From: Calliopum simillimum
Taxonomy: Eukaryota > Arthropoda > Insecta > Diptera > Lauxaniidae
Length of the DNA: 64,000 nucleotides
Assembly: GCA_951812925.1 (NCBI GenBank)
Contig: OX638368.1
Span: 120,551,309 to 120,615,308, forward strand
Direction: 5' to 3'
The notes below the pieces were generated by a model. The model worked only from the letters and a program-made list of their open reading frames with translations. It searched no databases and had not been told where the DNA came from. Every line of letters begins with the position of its first letter. Position 1 is the first letter of the stretch. Below, piece after piece: positions 9,566 to 20,650 of the stretch. The position numbers and the translations under genes are program-made.

Positions 9566-11557
9566 TAGTACGATTTTCCGGATTATGAATCTGAAATCTG
9601 GTCTCAATTTCGAAACACTTCACATTTAATTTGAGTCGATTCACTTTAAAAATCCTGCTTACCTTCGTTTGAAGGAGGATTTAAGAAAATAAAAAAAAAA
9701 ATAAAAAAAAATTTTACATGTTTGGATAGAATTGATACCGTGATCTAAAGATTAGACTTTAGGACCTGCATGTTAAAACCGTAAATGTAAATGTTTTTTT
9801 TCTGAAACGTCTAAAACTCGAAATAGGCCCTGAAGTTCAAGAGTGTGAATATAATGTTAAAGATTTTTATGAACAAAATTTGCTATTGGATGAAAAGATT
9901 TATACCGAACTTTGATGTTCAATTTATTACGCAAATAAAGCTTATGCTCTCCCCAATACCATCATTCGTTGCATATATTAATAGGCTCAGGTGGTATCGA
10001 TTAGATTATTACAAATCACAATATCGATACCAATTACTCGATACGTCAACTCTTTCACTACAAAAACAACAAACAGAGCTCCCATACCAAACGTAGAAAG
10101 TGTAGAATTGGAAAATAAGAAATATAAAATGGATGGATGATGCTTCTGATGCGCCGCTTACCAGCTGGAGTCATAAATACAAGTCATGCTCTGCACAACG
10201 TACAGCTAAATGTTGAAATTGCGCCAGCCACCAACATTTGTTGCCATCAACTGTATCCAAATATGGTAACAAATGTTGTGGTTGGTTTTTGCTAGTTGCC
10301 TTCAAAAGAACTTTTAAGTGAACTTAAATGGTCAAAACAATGAGGAAGCTTTAAAGAATTTAAATTTAAATTTTATTCGTGTCGTAAAACTATTTTCTCA
10401 TTTTATTAGAAATTTTTTTGTTTAATGTCTTGGTCTGATCTGATGAAACGTACTTATTTGATTTATAAATAAAATATAAACTTTATTGTGGGTTCTTCAA
10501 AATCTAATCTTCACTTTCATTCTCATGTATGTAAACAACACCGTTGCCGGTGCCGTGTGTTGGCGTTCGTAAATGTTGTACTAACTTTTTTATGGCCATT
10601 ATGAGTTCAAGGTAAACGGCCTAAAGTGTTGTGAACAAATTTGTTTGGAATTATTTGAACACTTTTAATTAATAAATCATTTTAAATTTGTCGTAGTTGC
10701 CATAATTAATTAAGTGTTAACTTTTTAGTAAAAGTTTGAATGCATAGATTTTGCTTAAATAGTAGTAATCTTGCGTTTTTAACTAAATTAATGAATCTTT
10801 AGTTTTATCTTAAATTGGATTAAGTTGTTGTTTTGCTTTATATAGCCGTTGCTTAATGTTTGCACAAATTATTTAATATTTTATGCAATCTTCGAAAGAA
10901 ACGCATGCTTCTCTTTTCAAATGTTAAAGTCGCTGTAATGAAAAATCAATTATCAGCAATAAAAAAGCAATTGAATAACACTTAATCAAAGCAGTGTGAC
11001 ATTCCCTTAAAGTTTCACAGTATGTCATAATGTATAATTTATGTAAAGTTGAAATTTATGTACATATATTCGTATAAACATATTAACACATTTATAAAAA
11101 ACTGCGCCGACTGATAATGTGCATCGCACTTCAATTAAGATTGATGTTGATAATGAAATAAATAAATAAAATAACAAAAAACCTTCAGGAATACTTCCTA
11201 TATAAAATCAATCTGTATTTATTGCTATTGATAATTTATATGTTAATTAATATATGCTATAGATAGATTATTAATTTTAATAAAGTTAATCACTACTATT
11301 AATAATATTTTGTAACTAAATATTTCACTATAGAAACTACAGCCTGAGTGCATTTATCGAGCTTTGTTTATATGATTTTTTAATTCATTAGACACGTGCA
11401 CGTTTGAATATTAGTTTTCATTTAAAAAAAACCGCTTATCCCCTCCTTCCCTTATAAATTGATTAACTCTTTTTTTTGAAAAATCAGCGAAATCACTTGG
11501 TTCAGTCATACGCAGTGCTCCTCAAGCTCGATCAGCTGTAACTTATTCTCCGTCAAA
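9566..11557. other. Non-coding stretch, mostly unique-looking
   Basis: AT-rich sequence without repeats that I could match elsewhere in the window. The 83-aa frame at 9845-10096 has no recognisable domain. It might hold regulatory sequence, but nothing in it identifies any. Confidence 0.4.
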
Positions 11558-12043
11558 AACTACCCGACAAGATATTAGTTCAGGAATTCCGGATAGGATT
11601 AGATCCGGATCAGATATTTCTTAATACGGCCATCTGATCAGTTCATCATCAGGATCTGATATCAAAAATCTTAATACGGTCCTAGTGCGTTGCTTAAATG
11701 TAATAAATATTCCATATCAAAACAAACACAGAAAGTTTTCTCAGATACATTTTAGGTGGCTATCATGTTTACAACATAACAAATGCTTCAAAATGTTTTA
11801 GGAAAGCGTTTTGTGGGCGGACGAAATTAAAATTAATTTATATGGATATGATCAGATCCTCAATAATAAATATATTACTTTTCGGATGAGGACCTGAAAT
11901 ATCCTGATCCGTTCCTGAAAACTTTATGGGATCCGGATCGGATCCGCTCAAATGGATCAGACTCGTTTCATATGAGGTGTGACGTTTATTCATCATTGTC
12001 GGATCAGAAAGCCTGACTTGAACTTTTTTCTAGTTGGGTAGTT
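11558..12043. mobile_element. Candidate MITE with GGATC-rich interior
   Basis: AACTACCCGACAAGA at the left and TCTAGTTGGGTAGTT at the right form imperfect inverted termini. Between them the motif GGATC/GATCC recurs many times (for example ATCCGGATCGGATCCGC and GATCAGATCC), giving many short palindromes. No clear target duplication and no coding frame, so this is less certain than the other elements. Confidence 0.45.
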
Positions 12044-12626
12044 TCGAAACTGGTCTTTTTAAAATCGTAGCTGATCGAAGAAATTTATATTTTTTCAAAT
12101 ATTTCGAATTAAGAATAAAACAGTAAGCCGAATGGGAGTGTTGATTAATCTCCAAACCACTACCAAACTCTACCATTGCCAAATTTAAGCCTCAATAATC
12201 TCAAAACTATAACTTTTGAACTATAAAATTCAAAACGCCGCACAGTGAGAAGGTTTGTATGGAACGGCGGTCATAAATATTAATAAAGACCTAAGACAAT
12301 AAAAAGCTGTGAATATGAACAAAAGACAAGCAGACTGTGAGCTTAAAATTGATGAATCTATTGTAAAACGTTGCAGAATGTTAAGAAACAAAAATAATTT
12401 GCTTTCTCAAAATCTGCAACAGGAAAAAATTCATAAAAAAAAGTTCTCAAGTTCCTGCTGCACTTTGTATTTCGATTGAGCATACTTAGCCACATATTAT
12501 ATTGGAAAATTACGAAAATCCGAAAATGTATATATTTTTTTTTTATGTCAAAGTCTTCGAAATTTATCGATTTTGGCTTTTTGAGCTCAAACTTTCAAAA
12601 AATCAACATAATTCACGTTTTATATA

Positions 12627-13523
12627 TTGGGTGTACAACTTAAAAACCGGAATTTGACGGTGGATGTCCGTACTAACAAATATCGTGAAAGCTCGAACTT
12701 TATATATATGTCATTTTGAAGGTACATTTGACAGCTGTCAAAATCAGTCAACAAAACAATTTTATCTTGTGTGCATCATTATTATTTTTCACGATGAATA
12801 ACTTCGAAAATTGGAGAAAAAGACAGCATTTGCTGGAGGTTCTGTTGGGTCATTTTTTTGCAAAGAAAACTGCTGCCAAAAGTCATTTCTGCATCGGATC
12901 GTGACTGGGGATGAAAAATGGATCCATTACGACAACCCGAAACGCAACATTCATACATGAAGCCCGGACAACCAGGACCTTCCCAGCCAAAGGCAAATAT
13001 CCATGGTGCCAAGGTAATGCTCACAGGTGACCTCTATCGAACACAATTAATACGTTTGAAGCGTGCCATCATCGAAAAACGCCCGGAAAATGCGACCAGA
13101 CACGAAGCAATAATTTTTCATCATGACAACGCTCGGCCACATATTGCTGCCCCAGTCAAAAATTACCTGGAAAACAACGGAAAACAACGGAAAACAACGG
13201 ATGGGAAATCTATACAAATTTTGCCTCACCCGCCTTATAGCCCAGACCTTGCACCATCAGACTACCATTTATTCCGATCAATGCAGAATGCCCTATCAGG
13301 AATACGGTTCACTTAAGTTCAAATATCGAAAATTGGCTCGATTCATTTTTGGCCGCAAAGCCGGCGCAATTTTTTTGGGATGGAATTCATAAACTACCTG
13401 AAAGATGGGGAAATGTTGTAGCTTCCAATGGACAATACTTTGAATAAAATATATTGTAACATTTTTCCACAATAAAGCATCAAATTTCGCTAAAAAATTC
13501 CGGTTTTTAAGTTGTACACCCAA
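12627..13523 (+). mobile_element. Mariner element, internally deleted, 897 bp
   Basis: Terminal inverted repeats TTGGGTGTACAACTTAAAAA and TTTTTAAGTTGTACACCCAA (followed inside by CCGG) are perfect over more than 25 bp, with TA on each side (12625-12626 and 13524-13525). Full mariners are about 1.3 kb, so roughly 400 bp is missing. A broken transposase lies inside. Confidence 0.9.
12794..13443 (+). pseudogene. Mariner transposase remnant (DD34D type), frameshifted and deleted
   Basis: The start reads MNNFENWRKRQHLLEVLLGH and soon KKTAAKSH, mariner N-terminal style. The helix-turn-helix part after it is deleted, because the text jumps to IVTGDEKWIHYDNPKR, which holds the first catalytic Asp. 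A frameshift follows; the next segment includes FHHDNARPHIAAPV (second Asp) and PHPPYSPDLAPSDYHLF (third Asp). A further shift leads to a C-terminus ending LPERWGNVVASNGQYFE at 13443. All three Asp are present but in different frames. A triplicated AAAACAACGG (13171-13200) lengthens the spacing between the second and third Asp. Not functional. Confidence 0.88.
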
Positions 13524-13725
13524 TATAAAAACTCAAACGAATGTTTTTTTGTAAGCTAAATACTTGTACTTTTTGCCATACAATATGAAAAAATTCAGAA
13601 AATCCGAAAATGTATATATTTTTTTTTTTTTAATGTCAAAGTTTGCAATTTTTCCATTTTTATCATTTTTTTTTTTAATATTTGAAAAATCACTTTAATT
13701 CACATTAAGTCGGCAGAAAAAAAGT

Positions 13726-13918
13726 ATCCCAGTGTGCCAGACGGTTCATATCTTCGCTTTTTTACCCGTTACGGATCCGTTACTGATCCGTTTGCGGGAG
13801 AAATTCCAAAAAAAAAAACGATTCGCTTTTTTTTTGGGAATCTCTCCCGCCAACGGATCAGTAACGGATCCGTAACGGATAAAAAAGCGGAGATTTGAAC
13901 CGTCTGGCACACTGGGAT
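13726..13918. mobile_element. Foldback MITE, 193 bp near-perfect palindrome
   Basis: The arms (about 85 bp) run from ATCCCAGTGTGCCAGACGG to CCGTCTGGCACACTGGGAT. They include ACGGATCCGTTACTGATCCG and its mirror, so only about 20 bp of loop remain. Would fold into a very stable hairpin. No coding sequence. Confidence 0.85.
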
Positions 13919-16380
13919 GTTATTTTTACAAAGAAGAAACAATATGCTTTCTAACGATATGCTACATTACCGCATCCGGCTTATAACAAATTAACTAGAG
14001 CGATTATCCAGTAGTTTCTAACGTTAAAAGTTCTATAGAGCATTTTTGCTGTTTTAAGTCCAACTTTGAGCCCACTGTGTTACTAAACCAAAATAAAATT
14101 TTAAGCTTTAATAGTCACTGTTTCGTCCCTAAGTATTATCTGACGATTGGCTTAAAAATTTTATAAATTCTTAGCAGTTTCATATTTTACCTATTTATGG
14201 CCACTGTGCGAGAGTCAAACTCTCAACTCTCTGGTTATTATTTTCCTGAAAAATATATTTATTAGGTATTTATAATTACATTGATCGGTCACAAATCCTT
14301 GATATTTTACTATTGAATTCGTCATGGAGCACTGTATTGACGATTTATCGACTGAAATTTGGAGAAATTTCAGGTCCTTGGTCTCAGTCTCCTGGACAAT
14401 TTTTGTTTTTTAATAGTAAAAATAATTGGGTTTTAACAACCAGCGCTTAATAAGATTATTTGACTTAGGTACTCAGCCTGCAAAGGTAATTTTTGTGCCA
14501 AGAGAATGTATTTCTTTCCTTCGTGAGTAGAATAATTCATATAAGCGCCAAAAACACGCTCATTGTCTCGTTTTATTCACTGATCCAACCAAAATTTTTC
14601 TTTTCTTCTAAGTTCTAATCCACTTAAAAATTTGACGTTACCGTATAAAAAGAATTATTAGAAAGTTCTGTTAAAATACTTACGAAAAATTTAAATTTGC
14701 GAAAATATTGTTGATGAAAACACATAACAAAAAATAAATAATTATAAAGAATGTAAATAAATAATTTAATTAGCCTTACTTATAACAAATTTTTATTTAA
14801 TTTCGTATAAAAATCCTGTAGCTTGAATGTATTTAATTAGTTTGATGTACAAGTATTCCGCTATTGTTGTTCGTGTCGGTATTATATCCGCCAAACATAA
14901 TAAAGGTGTGTTTACAATCTTGTTTACAGTTTTTGAACTCATTATCGTATTGGTTTTGTTTCTTTTGTTTTTATTTCATTGTTTATTTTTATTTTGTTTT
15001 ATTAATTAGAGTATATTTACGCGCACCCATAAATGTTGTGGTAAGAGATTCTTATGAACGCAAAAAAAAAAAAAAAAAATGTTTGCATGAAATGCGATAA
15101 GACTTTGAGACAGATACGAATACGAATACATGCAAACAGGACTGTTGCACAAATTGTCAATAGATAAGATATTGTTGATAGAGCTGTAATAATAAAAATA
15201 AAAAAATAGAAAAAAATAATTTCATAATAAACAATGCGCTTAAAGTATTTGTTATGAAAGTTGTATTTGATAAAGTTTATCTAACATATTACTTTACCTT
15301 GAACTAATTAGTAAAGGTTTTGTGTCATCAATGTCTTCAAAAGCCATTTATTGTATTTCATAAAAATTATAAACCTTGGAATCATTATTTGTAAATACTC
15401 AATTCTCAAACCGCCCAATTTCGAAAATGATTTTCTTGAAATAAGCACCTACAAACAAATACCAGTCAAACATCAACTTCAAAACACAAAAAAAAAAATT
15501 TTTTTTTCTGCAAAAATCCAAAAATCTATTGAACAAACACAAGACTATCGTTTAAATCTTAAATGCATGCTGTGTGAAATTTCACAGCTTAGAGCCTTTG
15601 TGTAAACTCAAGTGAAATCAATTTACAACAACTATATGACAATATTTTGTACCTGCGTCATCTTATCGCTATAGAACACCCGGAATTTCCGCCATAGCAC
15701 CACTGCCTGTAAAGTGCAATCAAAAACAATAGCTGCTGCACAATTTTGGAAATTCCAATAGACACCTGCAACGTATCCTGATAATTCGTTAAACACCGTT
15801 TGCTGGCAACAAATCAACTCATAAACCATACAAACAACAGGACACAAATGCGGCACAAAAACAAAATCTGAAAAAAAAAACTTCTCGATAAGAGCCCAGG
15901 TGGTTGACGACGATGACGACGCATAGACTTGCGATTATCGAAATGCTCAACAATCAACGATGTTGGTTAGTCGTAGGACATTAAATTCTGTAAAAAAAAA
16001 AAAATAGTTTGCTCATTGTGTTACTTCCCTGTACGAAAAAAAAGGACTGATGAATATGAACTTATACCGGCGGAGACAATTGTCTCAATAGTCCTATCTT
16101 TGGTCTAGTTATTTTATAAGTAGATCAAAAATTTACTACACCTGAAACTAGAATAAATTCACTTAAATTATCAATTGTGCCAAACATGTTCCCAATGTAA
16201 TGCAAAGTCGGTCATTTGTATCAAAAATGGTCCGAATGTAATGCGTAATTCGTCATTGGTACCAAAAGTGGTCCAATTATATATCGACTGTGTCAGTAAA
16301 ATTATAACGTTAGTGATAACTTATGTACTGTTTGAATGTTCGTCGACTTTGAAGAAGAGCAAACGATAGTGTATCAGTCT
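13919..16380. other. Non-coding stretch
   Basis: AT-rich; poly(A) near 15061-15079. The frames at 14827-15009, 14864-15100, 15351-15605 and 15632-15856 look like chance frames: no conserved motif and no splice borders supporting them. A tRNA B-box-like GTTCAAATCC occurs at about 16411 without a convincing tRNA around it. Confidence 0.4.
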
Positions 16381-16566
16381 AATGACTTGCGCTGCGTGGA
16401 GAGACCTATGTTCAAATCCTTCACTCGGTGATTTTCAATTCCAATTTTTAAATTTCCATTAATTTGTACACAATTTGTCTGAAGAGTCTTCGAAGCGGAA
16501 AATAAAACATGTGTTCAATATAGCCGACGTGTAAAATTATAAAATACTATAATAAAAAAATTAATA

Positions 16567-16670
16567 AAAAAAATTTGAGCCGCACTGAGATTTGAACTCG
16601 GAACATAATGCTCAGAAAGATATAAAAAAGTCGTTAGCACATTCGTCTATAAAACCTTTTGACGTTTTTG
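16567..16670 (-). repeat. tRNA-like sequence (possible tRNA-derived repeat)
   Basis: On the minus strand an A-box-like TAGACGAATGTGCTAACG is followed ~45 bases later by GAGTTCAAATCTCAGTGCGG, close to the pol III B box GTTCRANNC, and then by a T-rich tract. The second stretch matches GGTTCGAATCTCAGTATGG at 46879-46897. It does not fold into a complete cloverleaf by eye, so I call it tRNA-like, not a tRNA gene. Confidence 0.4.
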
Positions 16671-16889
16671 TGTAAAGTTTGTTTATTATATTAAATTCTC
16701 ACAATACAAAACTTTAATAGAACTTTATGTGTGATGGGACCAGAACTTGGACTAGTCCGGCGACTCCATGGAGTAGTTAACAAACTAGTATTGGAATAAT
16801 CCGTGGTCCTGTAAGGTAGTTAATGGTGTAATACCCGAGATATCTAACCAAAATTATTATGAGTTCTTTCTAAACTTTCCTTATTTAAT

Positions 16890-17420
16890 AAAAAAAAAAA
16901 GCTTGATAACGTAGCCGTTCAACCAGAAATGAGCTTCGTCGCTAAACACAATTTTTCGATAAAATAATGGATCAATTTGAAGTTGTTGTAAGGCTCATAA
17001 ACCGAAATTAAAACGTACAGCAAGATTAGCAGGCTTCAATTCAATTCTGATACGCCACAATGATCCATTAGAGATGCCCAAAGCCTGAGATCGGCAACGA
17101 ATACATTGTTCACGGTTTTCACGAACACTCTCTGCTACTGCAGCAATATTCTCTTAATTACGGGCTCTATGCACTCTGGTTATATGGGGAATGCCCAATA
17201 GTGTCAATTGCTTCGAAATCTGGTGGTGGTGTTACGAATAGTGCGCTCATTCTCATTCTCTAACTGATAACTGATTTTGGTAGTAAGTTTCCACAATTAA
17301 TAAACGTTTTTCAGGAGTAAGTCTATACATGATTGAGTCGTATCGAATACTGAACACAAACATCATATGGACAAGCCATTTGACACATAATAGCTGTCAA
17401 AATAACCCAGTTGGAAAAGG
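16890..17420 (-). pseudogene. DD41D (rosa-like) transposase remnant, N-terminal half
   Basis: Read on the minus strand, the start MYRLTPEKRLLIVETYYQNQ is the HTH opening typical of this insect transposase group. Later pieces are ENREQCIRCRSQALGISNGS and then RKIVFSDEAHFWLNGYV, which carries the first catalytic Asp. Stops and frame changes lie between. The part with the second and third Asp is absent. Same family as the remnants at 50655-51547 and 54125-55024 (shared FSDEAHF and following residues). The sequence before 17420 may include a degraded terminal repeat. Confidence 0.75.
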
Positions 17421-19137
17421 AACCTCGTATTGGATCACCCTTTATTATCCTTTCTCAATATGTGTCACTTTTGTAATAATTTCTCACGGGGACGCCATCA
17501 GCACAAATACAAAAACCATTTGAGGTCAATTTGTACAAGTGTGTGCTGAAAGTACTTGTAGATATCTTGAGTGCAACAATCTTGATTTATTACGTTTTCA
17601 CACAGTGCAAAGTCCAAAGTTTTTATTTGTATGATGGCCAGGTACGTCAGTAGAGCGAAAAAAATAAACATGAAAAAAAGTCGGGCGTAATGTGGAAAAT
17701 GAGCAATTCTGATGATAAGTTAAAAAGCGCGCATTTGTAAGGCTATTGCGGAAATTTCACGCTTGAAGCGAGATTTTAAAGCGAGAAGTATTTTGCTTAT
17801 CAATGTATTGTTCATGCTTTGTTTGCTTATCAGTATAAAGCAAAAGAAAAACTTGTGAATATCCACACCTTCTTCCATTTTGTTATCATAGCGGACATCC
17901 TTTTGAGTGTTTAAGGATGTGTCGTTGTAAATGACGTGGTAAATTGGGGTAAACTCAAGAAAATATTGAAGCTTTTCATGAAAGAAAAATGTGGAAATTT
18001 TTGCAGATGTTTAACTTTCTACAAAAAATGTTTCACATATTTTTCAAATGCTTCAAAATCAATTGAACTCTAATATATCCTTTGTAGCGTTAAATGTTTC
18101 TCGAGGGATTGATTTCTTTTTACTTTGGTTTTTTTTTCCTTTTCAATATTTCCATTCACCTTTTTTTTGTTGATTTTTCTTCCTTAGAAACTGACGAGTC
18201 CTTGACGATTTGCCAATTACCTTCTTGTGTATGAAACGTTTTGCTTTCACTTATTTTTTGCAGGTTTTTTTGTTTTATTATTTTTTTTTGTTTTATTATT
18301 TTTTTCTATTTCTACTTTAAGTGGCGAAATCTATTGAGTTTCTTTTTATTATTGTTGTTGTTGTTTGTCGAATTTCTATTTTTAAAACTATGGGGTTCCT
18401 ATTGCTAAAAACTGTAAAGACGTAAAAACCCAAGCAGGTGTTTTTCCCTGGCGTGCTGCTGTGAAATGAAGTTCTATTCCTTTGTTATCGTCATAATTTA
18501 TTTTCTTTAGTTTTACATTTTCTTTATCAATTGCTTTCTATTATTTTAAGAAGATTTTACTGGTTTTACAATTGTTCCTTTTATTAAAAATGAAAGATAA
18601 ATTACGATAATTTTTGGGAAAATCGGTTTTGAGAAAATATCAAGTTTTGCTTCATTTAAAAAAAAAAAAAAAAATTGTTTGCGAAATACAGAATGAGTAG
18701 ATACCTGCAGCTGTGCTAAAAAAAAGGCGTATCCAAATTCAGATAAATGCAATGAATGCGATAGTTTAAATATATAACATAGATCATTTTTATGAAACTA
18801 TGTAACGTGTAAATTTTGTGTATGCCCCGAAATATATATATATATATATTATGTTTTGAACTCTGAAATGTAGAGTTTGACTTTGAATTAGATTTTATCT
18901 TCTTTCATATTTTACTTGCCACCTTTTGGTTTGTGGAAGATTCGGTATCCTTTAAAAACCAGATTAAATGATTCGCTCAAATCGGCCTTAAGGATTTTTG
19001 AGATATGTAGTACACAACTTTTTCAAGCTATTGTTTCTGCCAGAAAGAACAAAGTGAAATGTCTGTTTCTTTACAGGCTTTTCTAAATGTAATGTGTCTG
19101 TCACTTGTTCAGACTCCATCCACTACTCTCTTCGAGC
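17421..19137. other. Non-coding stretch
   Basis: T-rich tracts at 18150-18320, poly(A) at 18657-18674 and a TA run at 18835-18850. No gene or recognised element. Confidence 0.45.
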
Positions 19138-19145
19138 ATCTAGAG

Positions 19146-19666
19146 CATAGCTGCCCACGCGTGCCATCGCAAAGTGCCATTATTTGAAAATCAGTTGATC
19201 TCACGTGCCACAGCAAAATTTAATTATTGAAAATGAAAATCGCACACACAAGTAACGGTATATGCGAAATTTTGAAGAATTGCGATCGACCACCAGCAAC
19301 AACATATGCGTAAATTTTGTTGTTGTTTTTTGCGACCGCACAAGACTGTGTTCTGTTGTTGCTTTTTCGTCCACACAGGACTGTGTGTTTTGTTGTTGCA
19401 ACAAAACGCAAGGGTTCATATCGAAAAGAAAAAAACAACACACAATGGCAACAACAAATTTAATCAATTTATGAACTTTCAGGGTTTTTAGATTTGCGAA
19501 AAAAAACTCTCGCACAAGTAACTGTTAATTTAAAAATCTTTGCTGGTTGTTGTTTTCAATAATTTTAAAAAATTTATGTTTACTTTTTTATTAATTTTGC
19601 ATGGGGGCCACGACTTTTTATGCGAGTGCCAAATTTTTTTAATTTTACTCTAGACGGGCAGCTATG
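19146..19666. mobile_element. hAT-type MITE with perfect 8-bp target duplication
   Basis: Termini CATAGCTGCCC and GGGCAGCTATG are exact inverted repeats. ATCTAGAG stands immediately on both sides (19138-19145 and 19667-19674): a perfect 8-bp target-site duplication, the hAT hallmark. The interior is TTGTTGTT/CAACAA rich like the MITEs at 3340 and 9101. The overlapping frames on both strands at 19201-19515 are by-products of this simple composition. Confidence 0.88.
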
Positions 19667-19951
19667 ATCTAGAGATTATGGATGATCCTTTATACTGTTT
19701 CGCCTCAAACACTGAAATCTATTTCACAAACATAAGCCAAGAATATAGATATTTTCAACAAATATGACGCTCTACACAAAAAGTGCAAAATTTTACAGTA
19801 TAGCGGAAAATAAAAGATAGTGTGAATGTTATAGATTTTTAGTTTTAGGTGGAGTTCAGTGTTTAGACATGTTCTGAACATTTTGCAATCGATTTTAGGT
19901 TGATAATCGAATTACAAATGCCAACAAAAAGGGTCTTACCAAACCCATACA

Positions 19952-20291
19952 TAGTGATGAGATCAATTAGTCTTTGTCTTGAGTCTTGATCTTGGTAATT
20001 TTCGGAGAACAAGACCAACCCCAAGATTTTGATATCATTTCAGGGGATCAAGACTTCTATGGTCTTGGTCACGAGAATCATCGAGACTAAGACTGCTATT
20101 CGGTCTTGGTCAATTATAGTTAGCAAGCATAAAATCATCTGTCAATCCAATGTTTATTATCTTTAAAACCCAACTAAGTACTTTGAAAAAATAAGGTTGG
20201 GAAATTTTGAATACTCTTTAGAAATTTTTTCATGACCAAGAACGAGACCAAGACCAAGACCAAGACTATGGTCTTGGTTTGCTCATCACTA
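19952..20291. mobile_element. hAT-type MITE, AAGACC-rich, copy 1
   Basis: Terminal TAGTGATGAG and CTCATCACTA (one-base spacing differences inside). Flanking 8-mers CCCATACA (19944-19951) and CCCATACC (20292-20299) form a 7/8 target duplication. Inside, GGTCTTGGTC and its mirror GACCAAGACC recur, giving an inverted-repeat-like interior. A second, left-truncated copy is at about 44520-44882. Confidence 0.8.
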
Positions 20292-20299
20292 CCCATACC

Positions 20300-20650
20300 C
20301 CTTCTGAGAAAGGGACTTTATCTGCCACCATAAGTTTTAGGTATTTTAATGCGTTATATCTGGTAATTTGATGAAATTTGGCAAGTATATACCGAACATT
20401 CGTACTATACAAAGGTCAAAAAGTGGACGTAATTAATTAAGAGCCACGCCCACTTCATATTAACATTTAAAGACCTTTGATCTCGTAAACAAAACAACCT
20501 ATTTTGACGAAATTTGGTATGCAAGTGTTGAACATAAATATCATACTCTAGTAAAAAAATGAGCGTAGTTAAATATATGCCACGCCTACTTTTTCACGAT
20601 TAGATTCTTTTAGGGTAGACAGACGAAAGAATTGAAAATTTTACCCTTCC
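20300..20650 (+). repeat. Diverged repeat related to the GCGTGGC family
   Basis: Two loosely repeated blocks of ~120 bp contain GAAATTTGGCAAGTATATACC / GAAATTTGGTATGCAAGTGT and GCCACGCCCACTT / GCCACGCCTACTT. Similar in style to the central repeats of the HINE-like elements, but with no identifiable termini. Confidence 0.5.

Noticed and set aside
19201..19515. Overlapping frames on both strands at 19.2-19.5 kb
   Set aside because: They lie inside a hAT-type MITE whose CAACAA/TTGTTG composition leaves many frames open.
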